A stretch of 64,000 nucleotides of DNA from NCBI RefSeq assembly GCF_001423945.1, contig NZ_LMPU01000011.1:62001-126000 (forward strand), written 5' to 3'. Made by a program: the position numbers and the translations under genes. Under the pieces are notes generated by a model, which did not search any database, was not told the origin of the DNA, and was given only the letters and a program-made list of their open reading frames with translations. Positions 52,095 to 61,454 of the stretch are shown piece by piece. The stretch comes from Pedobacter sp. Leaf194 (lineage in GTDB: Bacteria > Bacteroidota > Bacteroidia > Sphingobacteriales > Sphingobacteriaceae). Positions within the stretch are counted from its first letter, which is position 1, and every line of letters begins with the position of its first letter.

Positions 52095-55000
52095 ATGGCT
52101 AAAACTATCTCATTAAAGAGCCGTGTAACGCTCATACACGATTTAAAAGCACAACCCGAAGTTCATGCGGCAAAGATTGACACTCTTTTAAATCAGATTA
52201 AGAAATCTGATGTATCTCCGCTAAGTGTGAGGCCCCTTAAAACGGAAAGCAAAACGCAGATAACCGAGAACATCCGTAAAAATGTGTTCTTGAGTGATTT
52301 TGTAGAATCGAAAATCCCTAAAACTGATAATGAGCAGTTAGTTGTTCGTCGGGAAACCCCGTTTTCTGCCTTAAGCAACATTGCCATTCCATCCGGTGCT
52401 GCTTCGCCCGGGACCGCATTTTCACCACTAGGTGGCCTGGCGTCGCTTGCTTCGGCGTCAAAAACTTTAGGCCCATTTACTGCTAATGATGGACGTTTGG
52501 TATGGTACGATTTTTTCAACTACGAAAAACTAATACCCGTTTATTTAAATGGCGAAGCAAAACCACTAATGCTGATTCCTGTAAAATTGTCGCTAGTTAG
52601 CAGGCCGACTGGAACCTATTCGCTTACAAAAGGAAGCATCTGGTTAAGAGCCGATTTATTTGCAGCCGGTGCAGGCAGCTCGAAATACACGGGATTTAAA
52701 ATCACTTCCGGCAAAATAATTTTTTCGAAGACGACCGCTATCGCTGCTGATTCGATAAAGATTACTCCAGAGATATCTCTTTCACTAGAGTTAAACCTCG
52801 ATAATGCCTTTACCTCAAAAGGCAATGGTGTTTATGGCGCTGACTCAAGAAATGCGGATATCAAAATGCCAGAACTGTTAACAATGACTTATTCTGCCAA
52901 AAAATTCACCATCACGAGAATTGGCGATGCTGGCTGGCAGCTTTACGGCGACCGCAGAAGTTTTACATATACCAATAAACAAGCAACTTTTAGTGCCCCG
53001 CTTGATAAGCTTTTAATTCCACTCGATACCGGCAATTTATCCTTTAGACCAGTTGATGTAAAGTCGACATTTTTTCAGCTTGATGGCGAATCGTCAGTAA
53101 AAGCATCGTTTTGGTCGTTATCGTTGAATGAACTTGATGTAACTAAACCGTTCTCGATCCGAAATAATGGGGCTCTTGCGCTGTTTTGTAGTCAGGGCCT
53201 TAGCTGCAGCTGGCAGGGCATTGATAATCGTTTGCCTGTAGAACTTTTAAGTCCGTTTATTTTTGCAGAACAGGGTTTGTTTCTTATCCACGAACTTAAA
53301 GCTGATTTTAAAACAATTGAAGAAAATTATAAGCTTTGGGATATATCAGCCGAGCGAGAAATAAAAGCGGGCTTGAAGCTAAGTTTTAATCGCCAGAAAA
53401 AGTTCGATTATACCTGTTTTGAAGAAGGTATTGAGGGGATAGTTGCTAAGGCAGATGCTTACACAGATGCCGATAAGCCTTTACAAGTGGATGGAACTGC
53501 GGTAGCGCCAAAAACTAAAGACAGCATTTACTTCAAATACATTTCTGAAGCATTGGCGCAAATGATGGTTATCGATCAGGATATGCTTTATGAACAAAAT
53601 GCGGTTACTGAAAATACAGAAAATCTGATTTCTCCCGGAAAATTTAAGGAGATAAAAAAGGCAGATTTAAGATATCGATTTGCTTTGGAGAATGCCTATT
53701 TGTTGTGCACGCCGCCTGCAGCGCTGATGCTTATGGGAAGCTGGGATGCTGAAAATGTTATAACTAAAGGCAACCTGACAATTCTCTACGGCTTAACCGA
53801 CCTCATTCCAACTTTGCCGCATCCCTATACTTCAGAATTTTTGTATCAACCAAGTCGTGCGGCGGCCACTTTTCGCGATGCCGCAACTTACAACCAGAAT
53901 ATGGCAGGTTTGTTAACCTCAACCTGCGAGTGGGTGCAAAACGAATCTGGTTTCGCTCCTGTACAAGTCGATTTTAAATTGACCTACAATACCGCTCAAA
54001 CCATTCCGCCAATTATACAAACGCCTGCCAACAGCGGGGCGAATGTACAAGCCGCATCTGCAATGGTTTCAACCGGTATAATGCATCTCGACAGGATGAA
54101 TAATTCTGCGATGCTTAGAACACCACGGATTTTTTCTTTACTGGATTTGAGTACCAATTATGATCTGCTCGGCATTTCAATGTCGTTTAATCAGGTAAGG
54201 GTTGTCGCCGAAGGCTATGCAAAAGTAAAACAAACGGCGGAGCAGGTGGTTACCATCGAAAAAATGAATTTGCGTTCGCCAATGGCAATGTTAAACGGCT
54301 TTACGCTGCCACACATTACCTGGGAACCCTTAATTAACCTTGCCCCACCGGACGATGGAACATATCCAAAACTTGGCGTATTAGGCTTTAGCGATCAGGG
54401 TCCGGCAACTGTATTTACGCAGTTGGATAGCAGGGCAATTGACATTGACCCTTTAAAATACATTCAGCGTTTCAGGAGAAACCTGAAGCCTGATGATGTA
54501 GTTGCAAATGCAAATGTAACTCCCCTTAATCCCCTGGAAAAGGACGGCAACCTGAGAAGCTCTATATTATTTGCTTTGCCAAACGGAAAATTCTCAATTG
54601 CAAATCTGGTTCCTTTTAATGCGCAACAGGCAACGGTAAACAGCCGGCATTTAGATTTCATCATGCCTGAGTTTGAGGTTAAGGAAGTAAAGCTTGCGGG
54701 AGGCGTGCAATTTCGTCTGGCTGCAAATAAAGCACTGGAAGAACTAAACCCGCCAGAGATGCAGGGTATGACCGGGCAAATGCGCAACCTGGTTGATGAA
54801 TGGGGCAATTCGCTTCCGCAGAGTATTTTGGGTGAAAGCGTACATAAAATTTTTAACCGGAGATTTGGCGAATCTGGAAGTATTAAAACCGGAATTCCAT
54901 TAACACACATAGATTTTTCGGGTTATGGAGCGAGTATGTTTAGCAACTGGTTGGCACCGCTATCGAAATTTGCATCCATTGCCCAGGTAAAGTTCGATGT

Positions 55001-57191
55001 TATGCGTGGACGGCTGTCGCACGAAATTGTACAGGCAGTGAGCATGCTTTATCCCTGGGGAATTTGTGTGGTGCGAACCGTTACGTTTTTCAGGCGCAAC
55101 AATGCAATAATTTACCGGGAAGACAGCGGCTGGCAGGCAAAAAGTGAAGGTACTTTCGATTTTTCGTTCGAAACCATGGCAGATGCAGCAGGCAATAACG
55201 CTAAGTTTGAGAATCCTTACTTTTTTTACCCGGGTTTGGTAGGCGGTTTATTTAATGTCCACAACATCAAAGAAATTGCCGGCGAAACCATAAAAATAGA
55301 TTACACACCGCAAAACGGTGAGTACTGGAAATCCAACCCATCCGATTTTGTTCACCGGACGCAAGCCGGAACGCCGGTTCGTGCTGAATTTATTGCAGTT
55401 ACTTTCGACGCCAATGCGAATCTCGATATCGACGGCAAGGGAACCTACGTTTTGCAAACCGGAAAGCAATTTAAAGGTTACCTCCAATTAGGTCCTGAAG
55501 GTGTTCCCGTTCCGCAAAGGGTGTTTAGGGAACTGATGATTAAAGCGCAGAATTCTGTTGGCGGCAATGTAGATTGCGTACTTAATTTAGGGGCGAGCGA
55601 ACAATCTGTCCAGGTTAACCGTGTCGATGTATCGGCTTCTTTCAGAAACAACAATACTAATGAAATAATCTTTGTGGCTGCCGCAAGAGGTTCTGTTCAG
55701 TTACCTGCCGATGGGAGCTGGAGTGTAGTCGAGCTCGATAAAACTTCTGGCGATGTGTTACCTCTGGCAAATAAAGGAAGTGTGCCGGTGATACGTGACG
55801 GTTTACGCGACCGGGCAAATCCGCTGTTTAAGGTTGCCGGACCGAAAAGTATTTCTAAAATTGCTTTCCCAGATGCTTTGCTGAACAATGTAACAACTTT
55901 CGCCAAAAGATATGGCTTTGTACAAAATACCGGCACACAGAAACTATTAATGGCCGATCCAAATTACGATATAAACAAGATAGGGTCATTGTTGACCGAG
56001 GCGCCGTTACTGGCAGACAGTTTCAGGCTGCTGAATAGCAAAGGCCCGTTTCCGAATTTGAGTAATGCGATTACCATTGAGAATGTTACCACTGCGGTTA
56101 CTAAGATTCTTCCCAATGGCTTAGCGAAAGAAATTCTGGGCTTTAAGGTGCCAGATAATTTTACTTTCGATGTGATTGGTTCTGAAGGTTCGCCTTTCAG
56201 GATGTACATTAAATACAAGAGCGACCCTAAAACAGGGCCTAGCTCGAACACGATGGTAGATTACGTGACGAACTCAGAAGCCGCTTTAGATAAATGGAAA
56301 AACGAGCTGGGCAACATGAGTATCGTGGTAGATTTGGCATCATTTAAATCACTAATGACAATCAGCGGTGATTTTAAAGCGAATGCATCTATAAACCCTG
56401 ATTTTGCATCAGGCACAGCGCCCCAGTTAAAGCTTGCAGAGCCGCTCGAGAAAATATACCAGATTCTGGAGTTTCTTGATAATCTCGACCCAACTCAGCC
56501 TGTTGATGCCATTAAAAAAGGCTTAAAGATTGCCATGAGTAATGCAGCAGATAGCTGGGACTACAAATTTAAAGCTTCGAAGGAGATTCCTTTTGTAAAG
56601 TTTCCGTTTGACCCTATTAACTATAATTCGCCAACAACACCGTTAAAGCTTGATGCATACTTTAAGATTGGCTGTTACTTTAATCAGCCTATAAAAATTC
56701 CAAAAACAATTGATCAGGTAATGCCTTCGGCAGGGGCCTTTCTGGAACTTGGCGCCGATTTAAGGGTTATGTGCGTTTCTTTAGCGGCGGCAACAATTTA
56801 TGCCACAGGCAGGGCAGAGGTTGGCTTAGCTGCCGATTTAAAAAGTTCGCCAACGCTTTATTTTAAATTTGGCTTCGGCGTAGAATTGTGTGTTGGTTTG
56901 CCTGTAATCGGTAGCGTTGCCGTAATGTATATGGTTGGCGTCGATATGTCGCTAAATACCGAAGAACTTGTTGTAGGCGCATTTATTTATTTTAGAGGTC
57001 GGGCAGAGATTTTCGGTGGCATTGTTACCGTAACCATCCAGATTGAAGCGGCAGGTAAAATTCAAAAACCATTAAATGATGGCCCAACCAGTTGTATTGC
57101 AATGTGCACCTTCGCACTTGACATCAGTATTTTTTGGGTTATCGACATCAATTTCTCAGAAACCTGGGAAGAAACACGTCAAATTGCTTAA
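52095..57191 (+). CDS. Giant protein of unknown function (1698 residues)
   Basis: No signal peptide, no lipobox, and no family that I recognise. Residues 1-60 are charged and helical (SLKSRVTLIHDLKAQPEVHA); residues about 90-140 are Ala/Ser/Gly-rich with little structure; from 140 on it is beta-rich with many short strands. The last 160 residues hold amphipathic strands with small and aromatic residues: SLAAATIYATGRAEVGLAAD, TLYFKFGFGVEL, GAFIYFRGRAEIFGG, VTVTIQIEAAGKI. The end (FSETWEETRQIA) is charged. The codon use looks like that of its neighbours. It is 18 bp ahead of another giant unknown gene; the two are surely co-expressed. Export by an unusual route, or a cytoplasmic assembly, are both possible. 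Confidence 0.85.
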   Translation: MAKTISLKSRVTLIHDLKAQPEVHAAKIDTLLNQIKKSDVSPLSVRPLKTESKTQITENIRKNVFLSDFVESKIPKTDNEQLVVRRETPFSALSNIAIPSGAASPGTAFSPLGGLASLASASKTLGPFTANDGRLVWYDFFNYEKLIPVYLNGEAKPLMLIPVKLSLVSRPTGTYSLTKGSIWLRADLFAAGAGSSKYTGFKITSGKIIFSKTTAIAADSIKITPEISLSLELNLDNAFTSKGNGVYGADSRNADIKMPELLTMTYSAKKFTITRIGDAGWQLYGDRRSFTYTNKQATFSAPLDKLLIPLDTGNLSFRPVDVKSTFFQLDGESSVKASFWSLSLNELDVTKPFSIRNNGALALFCSQGLSCSWQGIDNRLPVELLSPFIFAEQGLFLIHELKADFKTIEENYKLWDISAEREIKAGLKLSFNRQKKFDYTCFEEGIEGIVAKADAYTDADKPLQVDGTAVAPKTKDSIYFKYISEALAQMMVIDQDMLYEQNAVTENTENLISPGKFKEIKKADLRYRFALENAYLLCTPPAALMLMGSWDAENVITKGNLTILYGLTDLIPTLPHPYTSEFLYQPSRAAATFRDAATYNQNMAGLLTSTCEWVQNESGFAPVQVDFKLTYNTAQTIPPIIQTPANSGANVQAASAMVSTGIMHLDRMNNSAMLRTPRIFSLLDLSTNYDLLGISMSFNQVRVVAEGYAKVKQTAEQVVTIEKMNLRSPMAMLNGFTLPHITWEPLINLAPPDDGTYPKLGVLGFSDQGPATVFTQLDSRAIDIDPLKYIQRFRRNLKPDDVVANANVTPLNPLEKDGNLRSSILFALPNGKFSIANLVPFNAQQATVNSRHLDFIMPEFEVKEVKLAGGVQFRLAANKALEELNPPEMQGMTGQMRNLVDEWGNSLPQSILGESVHKIFNRRFGESGSIKTGIPLTHIDFSGYGASMFSNWLAPLSKFASIAQVKFDVMRGRLSHEIVQAVSMLYPWGICVVRTVTFFRRNNAIIYREDSGWQAKSEGTFDFSFETMADAAGNNAKFENPYFFYPGLVGGLFNVHNIKEIAGETIKIDYTPQNGEYWKSNPSDFVHRTQAGTPVRAEFIAVTFDANANLDIDGKGTYVLQTGKQFKGYLQLGPEGVPVPQRVFRELMIKAQNSVGGNVDCVLNLGASEQSVQVNRVDVSASFRNNNTNEIIFVAAARGSVQLPADGSWSVVELDKTSGDVLPLANKGSVPVIRDGLRDRANPLFKVAGPKSISKIAFPDALLNNVTTFAKRYGFVQNTGTQKLLMADPNYDINKIGSLLTEAPLLADSFRLLNSKGPFPNLSNAITIENVTTAVTKILPNGLAKEILGFKVPDNFTFDVIGSEGSPFRMYIKYKSDPKTGPSSNTMVDYVTNSEAALDKWKNELGNMSIVVDLASFKSLMTISGDFKANASINPDFASGTAPQLKLAEPLEKIYQILEFLDNLDPTQPVDAIKKGLKIAMSNAADSWDYKFKASKEIPFVKFPFDPINYNSPTTPLKLDAYFKIGCYFNQPIKIPKTIDQVMPSAGAFLELGADLRVMCVSLAAATIYATGRAEVGLAADLKSSPTLYFKFGFGVELCVGLPVIGSVAVMYMVGVDMSLNTEELVVGAFIYFRGRAEIFGGIVTVTIQIEAAGKIQKPLNDGPTSCIAMCTFALDISIFWVIDINFSETWEETRQIA

Positions 57192-57209
57192 GGCTTTATC
57201 TTAATTATT

Positions 57210-60200
57210 ATGGAACCAAATCTATGTATTTTAACCTTCCCTCAATACTATAAAAACGGAAGAATTACTTTCAATATCGTTATCATTCCAAGAAATTTAA
57301 ATCCTTTATTGCCGCTGCAGGCAGGTTTACCGGCATTTGCAGATGCAAAAATTTTATTCAAGGCTATGGTAATAAACAGTTTGGAAGGTTTGCCATTGTC
57401 TGGCAGTGCGGTTCAATCATCTTCGCTAATCATCGAAGATCAGATTGCATCAAGCCGGGAAGTTTGGGAAGCCTTAAAAGTGCAGATGGAAGCAAGCGAT
57501 GGCATGAAAATAACTGATGCAGAATCGGCGAAAAGCGAACAAAGGTCTGCTCATGCGATTGATAAGTACAAAAACGTATCAATAAAAAAATATTTGCCTG
57601 AAAGTTACAGAGCTTCTTTTAATTATGTGCGGGCGAGGAGTAAGTATGCGTTAACAGGTGACGAGTACAGTTGCGCTGTTAAAAATAAAAATCCAGAAAA
57701 TACTGATACAGGCTCGCACAGAGATGCACTTTCCTGGGGGAAAGTAATTGCCCTTTGTTTGCGCAATCCGGCTTTGGCACAAAAAGGAGGCTTAATTTAT
57801 AAAGCCTCCATCGCAGTAAACGATTCTGCGGGATTATTTGAAAAAGGGGGTTGGCTTTATTGTGGATTTGCTGCGGGCAGCCCTTTTGAAGGGCTTGACG
57901 ACATGCAGTATGCAGCAAGAATACCTGCATTGAAAGGGCTGCAAGAGCGGATTTTGTTTTCTGCAGTTCAATTCCCGGTTTCAGCTGTAGCAAACAATAG
58001 CGTTGGTTACGATGAAGTTTTGCGTGATGCAATTGTATATGATGATGGATTTGCCAAAATTGTTCATGCAAATCAGCCTGTAAACCAGGATTTGCTTCAG
58101 GAAAAGGATAATTCAAATCCGCCTTTAAAAGATATCGGAATCCGTTTAGGATGGGACGATGAGCAAATTGCCGTTTGGTATAATCGGCAAATGCTTAAAA
58201 AAGAAGAGCAGACTGACGCACCGGTGGATGCGCCGCTAGGCGTTTTCGGCTATAAGGTAGATGTTAGAAAAAAAGGCGAGGAACTCTGGCTTTCTCAAAA
58301 CAGCCTCGTGCTTCAACATAATACGGCTCTAAAAAACGGCCAGTTAGTGATTTCTAACGCTGGCGAAATTATCGAACCAGGAATTGAAATACACCCTGCT
58401 GCACATGGAGATTCGCAGGGCTCGGGCTTTTGGTTGCCAATGTACTTTAGCAGTTGGATTGGCAAACCGGTTACAATTGCCGATAAGGATGCTGAAGATA
58501 TTAATATGCTCCGGCCGGATAAGATGATTGAACCCCGCCCGGGAATCAAAAATTCGATAAATTCAATTCCGAAAAGAACTTTCCATCCTTACCTTGCCGA
58601 CCCCGCTAACGCTTTGGCCCTTGTTTATGGCAATGATTATCAGTTTAGGGTTAGGTTAATGGATATCTCCGGTGGCGGCCCACCAGCGGCTGCAAAAGCA
58701 TTAAACGGTGGAGAAAAGCCCGTAGCAGATTTGCATTTTAAAAGGCATATTGCTGCCGGAGCTTTAAAAATTCTCAACATTAATGATGTTTTTGACAAAC
58801 TTCCTGCAAAAGAAGTTAAGCCAATTATCGACACCAGTATTCTTCAAAATATTATCACTGCAGACCGTCCGGTTTTAAAAATTAAAAGACCATTGTTGGG
58901 CTACCCGGCAGTTGTATTTACCGGAAAATATACTGATGCAGTTGGCAAACTGAGCGCCATCTTAAACGATTTACCTCCCGGCGAGAGAAAATCTGTCGAC
59001 ATTGGTTTGTGTGACCCAGACGTTGATTGTTTCAAAGTTAGGGTAGAGGTTAAAAGTCTTGAAATGGATAATGGCCGGTCAGAAAATGGCAAGGAATCGT
59101 TCATCATCTTATATGAGAAAAAGTTTGCTTTCGAGGCAGCGGAAAATAACTACGACCAGGAGTTTCCGGTAACAGTTGTTTACAAGGAGTACGATGTCGT
59201 CGATTTTACCGGGGCATTTGATGATACAGGAAGCGAAAGTGAATTGGTTTTGCCAACTTCCAGACACATCCGCTTAACTTTTACACCAATTATTTCTGCT
59301 GCCAATAACGACTACGCCGACTCAAGTATTTTGGAAGGTAAAAAGCTTATCTTAACTGCCTATCAGGCATCTAAAACTGAATTAAACCTACTCTCTAAAA
59401 TTGACGGTGGGTTTAAGGCACTGTATCTTCAGCCAGAAAACGCTGTTGACCAAAATCAGGTTAAAATATACAAGACAATGGTTACGCTTAATTTGGTTAA
59501 AAGCAGCACGCCTGTAGAAGTGAGTCGCCTCGCCGATGCATTTAACCTGATTGCGCACAATTTAACGCTGGAAGGCGAAAAAGGAAAGCGCCTGCAGTTT
59601 GGATGTTCGAAAATGTTGCGGCATTCATTGGCTCCCGATTCCTCATCGATTTCATTTTCATCGCTTGGCGAACTTTTTAACCACTGGATGATAGGCGTAA
59701 ACTTCTCTCTAAACCGGGATTGGGCCTGGGATGGGTTGGAACGGGAGAGCTTCTCCGTTTTTCGTAAATGGAAAAGAAAGGGAGATATGAATTTTAGCAA
59801 CGAAGTGCTCGCCGGAACAATCAACTTTTCAAATACGGTGGCTATTAATGCATTAAGCGATCCGGAACGGAGCTATTCGAGGTTGCTGTTTTTAGATGCA
59901 TTTGATCCAAAAGAAGCTGCAACGCCATTTCCTGCCGAAATTATTTTGAGTTACAGAATTGAAACTCATTTTAAGAAAGATGGCCGTCCGGCACGTGCAG
60001 ATCTCGATATAACCGACCAGGAATTGCATTTGCCGGTAACGATAATTCCTGCGCAGATTCCAAAACTGATATCAGCAGGGATTGCCCTTTCACCCTATAT
60101 CGCCGACGAACAGAAATACGCGTCAACAGAGTCGAGGCAGCGGTTTTTATGGTTGGAAATGGATGCCCCGCCAATTGATCCGAACGATACTTATTTTGCC

Positions 60201-61208
60201 AGGGTGCTTTCGAACGCACCAGATCCTTTACTGAGCTTGGTTACGCAGAAGTTAATGACTTACGACCCAGTTGACCCGCCATTGAATATCAACGATGAAA
60301 AAGTAAGGGCGATTGTTGCGGGCATGGATAATGATTTTGCTGGTATCGGTGCGATGCAGGAAATGCTTAAAGGCGATGATGCTTCCGGTAGATCGAATTT
60401 TTATATGCTGCCGCTGCCTCCTGGATTAAATGCCGACAGTGATGAAGTGTTTGGTTTTTTCAGTTATGAAATTCGGGTGGGACACAATAAGGATTTATGG
60501 AGTACAGCCCAGGCAAGATACGGCCGACCCCTGAAAGTAAATGGCGTGCAACATCCGGCTCCAAACTTGAATTGTAACGTGTTCAGAAGGAAAATACCAG
60601 TCTTTTCTAGAAGCCTAAAAGAGAAAGTGCTGATCAGCAGAGGCGAAAAGATCAGTAAGATTCCATCGAGATTGGTGACAACTGCTCCGGTTAAAACTAC
60701 ATTTTTAAATGAAATTGTAATCACCGCACCCTTTGCAACTGCTGTTCTCAATGGAGAAAATGTGACTGCAAATCCACCGCAAACATCGCTTTGGTATATG
60801 CTTTATACCCAAGTCCGTCAGGCAGATGGGGCATCATACCGCAACCTTTTATTAAGTTCAGGCAACATGGCATATGTTCCGCCGAAACGTAGGGTTTTAG
60901 GAAAAAATGAACTTGCCTTAAAAAGTGAAGGAACTAAATCAGGCATTGCAGTTTTGAAGTTGGAAGAGGTACAACAAAAGCTTTCAGAATTAGGCTTGTC
61001 ATCTGAAAGCAGTTTGAGTGTGCTTTGCGTTGAAATGTTTCCTATGGAAAATATGTGGCAAACTGAAGATGCAAAAAACCGTGCCCTGGTTGAAAGCGCT
61101 GCAGCCAGGCAACCTCTAAACCCGCTTACTACGGGTTTAGGATCGTACCGAATTTATCGAACCTCTGCATTAGTGCCTGTTGCTGATGTTTGCTGCGATG
61201 ATTGTTAA
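57210..61208 (+). CDS. Giant protein of unknown function (1332 residues)
   Basis: No signal peptide or membrane helix. It begins EPNLCILTFPQYYKNGRITFN. The centre has a stretch with YGNDYQFRVRLMDISGGGPP (about residues 475-495) that resembles a fibronectin/Ig-type strand pair; upstream are GSGFWLPMYFSSWIG and FHPYLADPANALALVYG. Long beta-rich regions alternate with charged loops. The C-terminus ends in VADVCCDDC, a cysteine/aspartate cluster directly before the stop. It has no motif of Tc toxins (no RHS repeats) or of T9SS cargo (no CHU_C or Por-type tail). It is the second gene of a pair with 52095-57191 and is followed by a GC-rich hairpin. Confidence 0.85.
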   Translation: MEPNLCILTFPQYYKNGRITFNIVIIPRNLNPLLPLQAGLPAFADAKILFKAMVINSLEGLPLSGSAVQSSSLIIEDQIASSREVWEALKVQMEASDGMKITDAESAKSEQRSAHAIDKYKNVSIKKYLPESYRASFNYVRARSKYALTGDEYSCAVKNKNPENTDTGSHRDALSWGKVIALCLRNPALAQKGGLIYKASIAVNDSAGLFEKGGWLYCGFAAGSPFEGLDDMQYAARIPALKGLQERILFSAVQFPVSAVANNSVGYDEVLRDAIVYDDGFAKIVHANQPVNQDLLQEKDNSNPPLKDIGIRLGWDDEQIAVWYNRQMLKKEEQTDAPVDAPLGVFGYKVDVRKKGEELWLSQNSLVLQHNTALKNGQLVISNAGEIIEPGIEIHPAAHGDSQGSGFWLPMYFSSWIGKPVTIADKDAEDINMLRPDKMIEPRPGIKNSINSIPKRTFHPYLADPANALALVYGNDYQFRVRLMDISGGGPPAAAKALNGGEKPVADLHFKRHIAAGALKILNINDVFDKLPAKEVKPIIDTSILQNIITADRPVLKIKRPLLGYPAVVFTGKYTDAVGKLSAILNDLPPGERKSVDIGLCDPDVDCFKVRVEVKSLEMDNGRSENGKESFIILYEKKFAFEAAENNYDQEFPVTVVYKEYDVVDFTGAFDDTGSESELVLPTSRHIRLTFTPIISAANNDYADSSILEGKKLILTAYQASKTELNLLSKIDGGFKALYLQPENAVDQNQVKIYKTMVTLNLVKSSTPVEVSRLADAFNLIAHNLTLEGEKGKRLQFGCSKMLRHSLAPDSSSISFSSLGELFNHWMIGVNFSLNRDWAWDGLERESFSVFRKWKRKGDMNFSNEVLAGTINFSNTVAINALSDPERSYSRLLFLDAFDPKEAATPFPAEIILSYRIETHFKKDGRPARADLDITDQELHLPVTIIPAQIPKLISAGIALSPYIADEQKYASTESRQRFLWLEMDAPPIDPNDTYFARVLSNAPDPLLSLVTQKLMTYDPVDPPLNINDEKVRAIVAGMDNDFAGIGAMQEMLKGDDASGRSNFYMLPLPPGLNADSDEVFGFFSYEIRVGHNKDLWSTAQARYGRPLKVNGVQHPAPNLNCNVFRRKIPVFSRSLKEKVLISRGEKISKIPSRLVTTAPVKTTFLNEIVITAPFATAVLNGENVTANPPQTSLWYMLYTQVRQADGASYRNLLLSSGNMAYVPPKRRVLGKNELALKSEGTKSGIAVLKLEEVQQKLSELGLSSESSLSVLCVEMFPMENMWQTEDAKNRALVESAAARQPLNPLTTGLGSYRIYRTSALVPVADVCCDDC

Positions 61209-61215
61209 CCACTTA

Positions 61216-61260
61216 GGCGCCCGCGTAATGGGCGCCAGGTTAGCTTCGGGCCATTTTTTA
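61216..61260 (+). terminator. GC-rich hairpin after the giant gene pair
   Basis: Perfect 7-bp stem GGCGCCC (61216-61222) with GGGCGCC (61230-61236), 7-nt loop. The T tract (TTTTTT) comes about 20 bases later, so termination strength is uncertain. Confidence 0.55.
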
Positions 61261-61454
61261 CCAGCAAACAACACAAGTAATTTAAGCTGCATGAACGATA
61301 TTAGCTACGAGGGTGTTTCTCTATACTCCAACGCGTCATAATCTGGTAAAGGTAATTGCATAATAGCGACCGTATTTTTTCACATCTTCGCTTTAATTCA
61401 CGCTCAAAACCTTTTTTGTGAAAATACTGTTTTACAAAGAAAAACAGAACAGTT

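Noticed and set aside
52095-61208. Giant pair as Tc-type insecticidal toxin (TcA/TcB/TcC)
   Set aside because: No RHS/YD repeats and no TcA- or TcB-like segments are visible; sizes do not match.
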